A stretch of DNA of 24,195 nt, from assembly GCA_000969725.1 (NCBI GenBank), contig JXSR01S028502.1; one strand, given 5' to 3'. This DNA comes from Ophiothrix spiculata. Taxonomy: Eukaryota; Echinodermata; Ophiuroidea; Amphilepidida; Ophiotrichidae. Positions 18,414 to 24,195 of this stretch are shown one piece after another. A program made the position numbers and the translations under genes. A model generated the notes under the pieces. It saw only the letters and a program-made list of their open reading frames with translations. It made no database searches and had not been told where the DNA came from. The stretch's first letter is position 1; the number at the start of each line of letters is the position of its first letter.

Positions 18414-21400
18414 GTAAGTGTAAAATGTTGATTTTCATATTTATGAACATTTTTTTGAAAGAAACTTTGCAGGTGTTATGAAGGAAGCTTTTTGAATCTT
18501 CAACAAAATCAGTTTCACCAAAATTCCACCTTTGTACATTTATTCACCTGTAGTATAAAATTGAGTTTGTTAATTTAGAGCCCATTTTTGGTGTAGAAAA
18601 AATAGCGAGTGCTGGAAAGTCATTTATCAAAACAGAGTGGTCAGAGACTTGATTACTATTCACATCATGTATTGTTGTGTACAAAGCTGGTCTGAATCAA
18701 GAAGGTGATAGGAGGAAGGAAGGATAGAGGCCACCCGTGTATGGATTCAGGCTACAAAACCAAGACTCTCAGTATCGGTTTCTATCAATAGATTGGTTTC
18801 AATTTAGCTTGCTGAGTATAAAATGTAAGTAAGCTGAATTTTTTTTCAGAATTGAGATGATTGTCTGAATTTAATCACCTTTGAAAATTCTGTTGTAGAA
18901 ACCAGGCCCAAAACTACTGGGAAGAGTATGGGGTTGACCATTTTCTTGGATAAAAAAGCTCCCACCCTTTAAACAACATACGAACTTCCCAAATAAACCA
19001 AAAAATAAGGGTAAAAAGTAATTGTTCAAAATTAACTATTTAACCGACATGTACAAATAACACTTTCTCACCCTGCAAACCAGGTTTTTTCAATTCTCAA
19101 TATACAACTTGACGCTGGTCTTGCCTTGTCTCAAGGCAAGCCGATATTGATGAGACTGCGCTGATAATAAATACTGACCATTTTCTCAGGCATTTTTTGT
19201 CTCACCATATTTGTGATTATTGCATTTGTTAAGATGAAATGAAGGAAGTGGTTACTCATGATTTTGTCAAGATTTTTTGTTTATAACTAGAGGCAAATTA
19301 TAAATTGAAAATGAACGACAGCCTCGGCATACGTGATGATTATGGATTGAGGTATGGTCATCAAACAAGTTATAAACAGGAACGGGATAGTGAGGATTTG
19401 GTTGTATAGTGCAAAGTATACCATTTTGCAACTAATATTCCTGGACGGGGTACTTGAATTGTGAATTGATGAAGAGGTGCTGTTCAAAGATTAAAATCAC
19501 TACCCATGAGGTGAAAAAACAGCATTTGTAAAGATACTTTGAGGCAAAAAGAGAAATGGCTGATTTTACAATTCTTTGATTTGTAAGGTGTTTTGTCATA
19601 ATTAGATTCAAATTATTAATTGAAAATGTATGATAATTTATGGACGGAAATATTACTTTGTGGATGAATTTCAAATTTAAGTTATATATTCAAGGAATAG
19701 TATACTATAGTGTAGCCATGTTTACAGTTAATCAAATAAAGACAAATATATTATTCAAAAGGTTCATACTATGTAAAAAAAAACTTTATACAGATGGAAA
19801 TACAACCATGGCATTTAGTAAAGTTAAAAGGTGCAGAATGATTAAAGATAGCCAGGCCATTTTATCGATATTGCAAAAGCTAGTGTAATGAAGTCCTTCA
19901 GGGCAACAGTGCATTTTTGTATGTTACACAGTAAAATATTGATCAGCTTCAGGACATTCTGCCTGTTCTAAGGATAGGCTAACCTCTATGGGCTTTCTGA
20001 CAGGATAAATCATGTGATCTTTGACTATTGCACTTGTATGCCAAAGGGGATATTATAGATCACAATGAGTCTAAAATGACCTCAATTACTTGACAAAAGG
20101 AGGATGTGGATGCATCTTGGAGAATGACTTGAAGCTGAGTGGCTAATAATGCAACATTCAATATCATCTAAAGGTAAAATGCTGCTATGGGATATGGTGT
20201 ACTGTAAGTCCAACTTAAAAAAATGTAGTATTTTGGGTCAGTCCTTTATATGCTGTGCAAATTTTCTGTTAATTTTCTGTATAGTGCAGAATCAAAAATG
20301 GATAATCTTCTTAACCATAAAATGGACTATTTGAAAAACACATATTTCTGACCAATTTTAAAATCTTAAGTGGCAAAATCTTGGACCTAATGCTTGCAAA
20401 ACCCCTTAAAAACTAAAACACAGCACCCTGACCAAGAGCTGGACTACTGTAGTCAAGTTCTGATGTCACACAAAATTGAATCAATATACAAGCTAACAAT
20501 GAAGTGACTTTCTTTGACATGTGAAAAATTATATAAAAACTGAATTGATGTGAAAACTTATTTAAGAACTGAATTGATTATAAGAAAAACTTTTGGCTCT
20601 ATCTGTATTTATAAGAAAATAATGATTTTTTGAGGTTTGCTACAGTGCTAATTACATTTTAGAAATGAAAAACAATACACTATATGTTTTCATGGTTGGT
20701 CTTTATTTCTTTAAATCTGACAACCTCAAAAGCAATGATTTTTCAATGTAATCTGTAAACCAATTTGTTAAAAAATCTGAAAATAATTCTTGAATTATGC
20801 CATGTCACATAGTAAGAATGAAATAAAATTATATGACATCCAGAGCATGTAATTATATAGTAGAACCTTAGTTCTAATTCAAAAGTCTATTTGACATAGT
20901 TTCAATCCAGATACTCGTTGACTCAAATATATGCACAATAAAAAGTTTAAACCAGCCCTCATTTTATTTAACTATCCCAACAAATTGTGATCACACAGTA
21001 AAAATTCCATTTTGTAGCTTTCATTGTATGGCGTTCAATTGAAACAAAAGCTGAACTGGAACTATGTAACTAAAACAAAACTGAATCAATACTACATGAG
21101 TTTACAAGGTAATATATGCTAATATCTATTTTGCATTTGTTTAGACTGATATATTTAAAACAGAACAACACTGTAACATAATATGACTGATAAAGTGTTT
21201 CCAATGTTAGTTTGCACATCTAATTTGTGTAATTCCACTTGGGCATCCTTATCACTTTAAAAAATCTGCAAAGTTAAGACAGGTTTCTTCAAAAGTAAAC
21301 TATATTGAACTATGAGAATTCTTATATGATAAAACTAATTTCATGAAAGTGTGTGTTTTTGCCTTTATTGCTTTTGCTTATAATATTAATAGTAGGCCTA

Positions 21401-22037
21401 CAATGACTGTAAACATGATGATCACAAATTACTTTAAAAAGACATATACTTCTAAAACACCTACTGCAGAAGCAGGGATTTATAGACGGCCGCAGGTAAA
21501 CTGGTAAACTAACGGCAGCCTACTCTGAATGTAAAGTACCTTTGGAGCTGGTACAAAGGAAAGAATTTCAATGCTCAGAAAGAAGGGGAAAAGAATGGTA
21601 CTCAAAATAAAAGGCAAGTAATTGCAGGCAGATATTTAATTCTGGTTGCAATTTCTTTATGAATTGCTTGGCTGAATTTAAGATTTTGAACGAATTATCA
21701 AAAGAATTCCATAGATGTTGTTCTGGCAGACTGATAAGATAAACTCTTTTGTTCTTAGTTAACTGAAGATAACTTTTATGTCTTATCAAGTAGATGTGAA
21801 CATCAGATCGTTTGATAAAATAATTATCAAAAGGAATTATGCACGTATGATATTTATATGTTTCTCATTCATCTTTTCAAGCATAGGTTTTTCATATTTT
21901 TCAAATCTAATATCAAGGCTTTTGAAAACACACCAAAATTTATCCAACATTCGTTTTTCAATTTTTCCTGCACTTTTCCTTTTTCCTGACTTTGAGGGCA
22001 AATAACAAACCTCCTAAGGAACATGATATTACCACCC
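18414..22037. other. Long intergenic stretch, no supported gene
   Basis: AT-rich, with many stops in all frames. A perfect 8-bp hairpin, CTTGCCTT-GTCTC-AAGGCAAG, lies at 19120-19140. Open frames at 19640-19888 and elsewhere are below 90 codons and show no domain or consistent splice signals. No RNA gene was recognised. Confidence 0.4.
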
Positions 22038-22052
22038 GGGGGGGGGGGGGGG
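22038..22052. repeat. Poly-G run (15 G)
   Basis: Fifteen consecutive G preceded by ACCACCC. It is the longest of four G/C homopolymers in the window. The copy number may be inaccurate in the assembly. Confidence 0.85.
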
Positions 22053-23321
22053 ACAGCTAGGATACTAAAGTGGTACTCATGCTCGTCAGAGCACCTCAAA
22101 ATTTGACCCTTAATGGCATAATTGTTGGGCGACAAATATACTGGTGCAAGATGATGTAAATCGCACCCCCAAAATACATAATGATGTACGAATGTAACAC
22201 CTATTTCTATTCATTTATACATTGAGTCATGCTTATTTTCTCTGGTTTTTATACATTGTATGCAAAACATGTACAGCATGATACTCAACTGAGTGACATA
22301 AAGTGAAAAATGACTCTTAGTGGGTGAGCTAACTTGAATTTACAACCCTAAATGGCGTACACTGATGTGCTAAAAATTAATTACCCCTTTTACCAAAAAC
22401 GTAGCCGCCACTGGTGGATCAAAATCAGACCCTTTTACACCATTTTTTTATGATGAGCACTAACACCAATTACCATCCAGAGTGGTTCTCCCCCTCCAGG
22501 ATTACCACTACCTGTATTTCAAAATCAATTAGAAGTCAGAGAAACATCTACACCAGGGTCAACATGCTAGACAGGACAGATAAAATCAATTTGGGAAGAC
22601 ATGACAGGCAAAAATGATTGAAATTACGGGTGTGTCGATTGATTCGCTGACTCATGCAATATTTGATATCACCATTTTTTCCCAAATCTCAAAGACAGGT
22701 GAAAGTGATATTTGCTGAAAAACGCACAGTCAATTCACAGTGTAGATTTGTTAAGCTTACTCTAATATGGTCGGGATATAAATTTAGGCAACCTATATAT
22801 AGATTGATTGATGTGAGAAATTATAGCAATTTGGCAGAGAAGTTCGCTAATTTCAATTTGTAACTTATGAGTACAATTATATGAGTGGTACCATCAATCT
22901 TATAGCTTGTGACCTGGTTTCATTAATGACTCTTAGTTAGGTCCCTTAACGAAAATGTCGTTACAGAAATGACAAATCTTCCATTTTTGGCACAGATGTT
23001 CATTTCACCATGCTATTTTCGAAACAAACTGGCTCCAAAAAAATCGAACTATTTTTGGGTCAAAAAATCAATTTTTTGGTAAAAAAAGTGATTTTTGCTA
23101 TTTTCGACATATAAGTACACAAAATTAACTTCTTTCTATTAAACTTTACGTTAAAAATATTGAATGCTTCTGTAAAAAGTTACAGCTTAAATAAGTTGAC
23201 ATAAAACAATAAAAACAATAGACATTTGTGAACTTAAACACTTCATATCGCCATTTCACTTTGTAACACTTCAAAATGCAAATTATATATTGCCTTAAGA
23301 CTCACTAGGTATACACTGTTT
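22053..23321. other. Intergenic, no supported gene
   Basis: AT-rich, including a patch of A/T homopolymers and TTTTTGG words at about 23030-23100. I see no coding exon or structured RNA. Confidence 0.4.
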
Positions 23322-23502
23322 GTAGCGCCCCAAGAATGGGTATTCGCACAGGGGACCAACGGCTTAACGGGACTTCCGAACCACGGTTCAATTAGAGTAA
23401 AGTTTCTTGCGCAAGGAAACAATGAGACGCAAACCCCCCGGCCCGGGACTCACAACCTCTGTTTTACGAGACCCGTGCTCTAACCGCTCAGCCACGCTCC
23501 CC
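23322..23502 (-). mobile_element. tRNA-derived SINE
   Basis: On the minus strand the head reads like a tRNA gene. An A-box-like TGGCTGAGCGGTTAGAGC lies at 23494-23477, and a B-box-like GGTTGTGAGTCCC at 23457-23445 (internal RNA polymerase III promoter elements). The tRNA fold is degraded in the anticodon arm, so this is not a working tRNA. Downstream comes a body with CCTTGCGCAAG and AAACTTTACTC, which resembles conserved central domains of broadly distributed animal SINE superfamilies (from memory, not checked). The tail ends near GGGGCGCTACAAA. A target duplication was not found, so both ends are approximate. Confidence 0.75.
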
Positions 23503-23619
23503 TCTCATGAAAGGTAATTATATTCAATTAACTTCTTCAATGTACAGTATAAAATAATGAAAAGAGGAAACAATCCCCTTATATCTAAATACTGGTAAGA
23601 AATTGGTGATCTGCCTCAT

Positions 23620-23740
23620 GATTATACTAGGTTCGGCCCAGGGCCGCGTACGAAGGCATGTAAGCCAAGGGGGGATGGGACAAACACATTTACCGTCCCC
23701 CGCTTCGTACGGCCCTGGTTCGGCCTAGTATCGTATAATC
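23620..23740. mobile_element. 121-bp foldback element
   Basis: The left arm GATTATACTAGG..CGGCC..AGGGCCG..TACGAAG and the right arm CTTCGTACGGCCCTGG..CGGCCTAGTA..GTATAATC are mutually complementary with small bulges. The centre has a further stem, GGGGGATGG (about 23670-23678) against CCGTCCCCC (about 23693-23701). GC content is far above the flanks. No coding frame is present. Confidence 0.65.
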
Positions 23741-24195
23741 TGTATATAAAGGTCATACATAAAATTGTCAAACTGTAAACATGATTATAGAAGCAAGTGA
23801 AAAATTAAGGCAAGTTTCAAATTTGTTCTGTAGAAGCTTGGAGATATTGTTTAAAGAGAAACCCTCTGAATGATCCTTTTGAGAAACTGAAGTTGATTGA
23901 TCTTTAAATATGTTAGATGCGCTTGCAGAACTAAATGAGAAATAGTATTGTGATGGCTCACCACGAAAAGGACTTTGCGACAGAAGACTTTTCAAGAAAC
24001 TGATGAAAATAGGCACCATATGATATCAATTTTGATTTTATAATTTTATCTGTTACAGTATATTCCAAGCATTAAGATGAGACCTTCCGTGTTGAAAATA
24101 ATAAAGGTGATCTAATTTTACAACTGAAAATCCTCTAGAAATCAAGTTCTTATGAACTAATTTATTGCTGCCTATTTTCACCAGTTTCTTGAAAA
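23741..24195. other. Intergenic, no supported gene
   Basis: AT-rich. A minus-strand open frame at 23768-24019 (83 codons, Ser/Phe-rich) has no recognised domain and no convincing start or splice context. Confidence 0.35.

Noticed and set aside
23430..23502. Functional tRNA gene on the minus strand
   Set aside because: A and B boxes are present but the anticodon arm does not fold properly and a SINE body follows directly.

Overview
The window looks like AT-rich, repeat-dense nuclear DNA from an animal, most plausibly a marine invertebrate and perhaps a deuterostome. The evidence is a spliced TRIM-family gene with consensus GT..AG boundaries, a tRNA-derived SINE, many short inverted-repeat elements, a 50-N assembly gap, and the absence of bacterial-style gene packing. 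The phylum cannot be fixed from the sequence alone. I see one confident protein-coding gene. Everything else is intergenic sequence, much of it occupied by non-autonomous DNA transposon remnants.

Layout. Positions 1-4348 carry a run of short elements: a 207-bp MITE with a 9-bp target duplication (96-302), an AT-rich tandem repeat (671-764), a near-perfect foldback (1143-1305), a 458-bp TIR element (1594-2051), another foldback (2742-2880) and a ~950-bp TIR element (3398-4348). Positions 4349-10400 are sparse. They hold a foldback at 6121-6330, a TIR element at 7428-7688, and a ~283-bp block present twice, about 760 bp apart (8107-8389 and 8866-9149). Positions 10400-13700 are again element-rich: a foldback (10438-10655), a 761-bp palindromic dimer of the element first seen at 1594-2051 (11757-12517), the assembly gap (12701-12750), a partial palindrome-rich element, and a MITE nested inside another foldback element (13199-13696 containing 13334-13540).

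The gene. A two-exon plus-strand gene (coding exons 14359-15496 and 16733-17481) encodes a predicted 628-residue protein: RING finger, two B-boxes, coiled coil, a Ser/Thr-rich linker built from 13-residue repeats, and a C-terminal filamin repeat. That order without NHL repeats is the TRIM45-type layout, so an E3 ubiquitin ligase is the likely role. A polyadenylation signal lies at 17611. Downstream, 18255-18413 has a good acceptor and donor and a 47-codon open frame that is phase-compatible with exon 1. It could be an alternative last exon, but nothing here proves it.

Positions 17640-23320 show no gene I can support. Near the end are a minus-strand tRNA-derived SINE (about 23322-23502) and a foldback element (23620-23740). 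No obvious new multi-gene system is present. The points most worth checking are the E2F-motif-rich MITE upstream of the TRIM gene, the unusually conserved duplicated non-coding block, the dimeric foldback element and the possible alternative exon.
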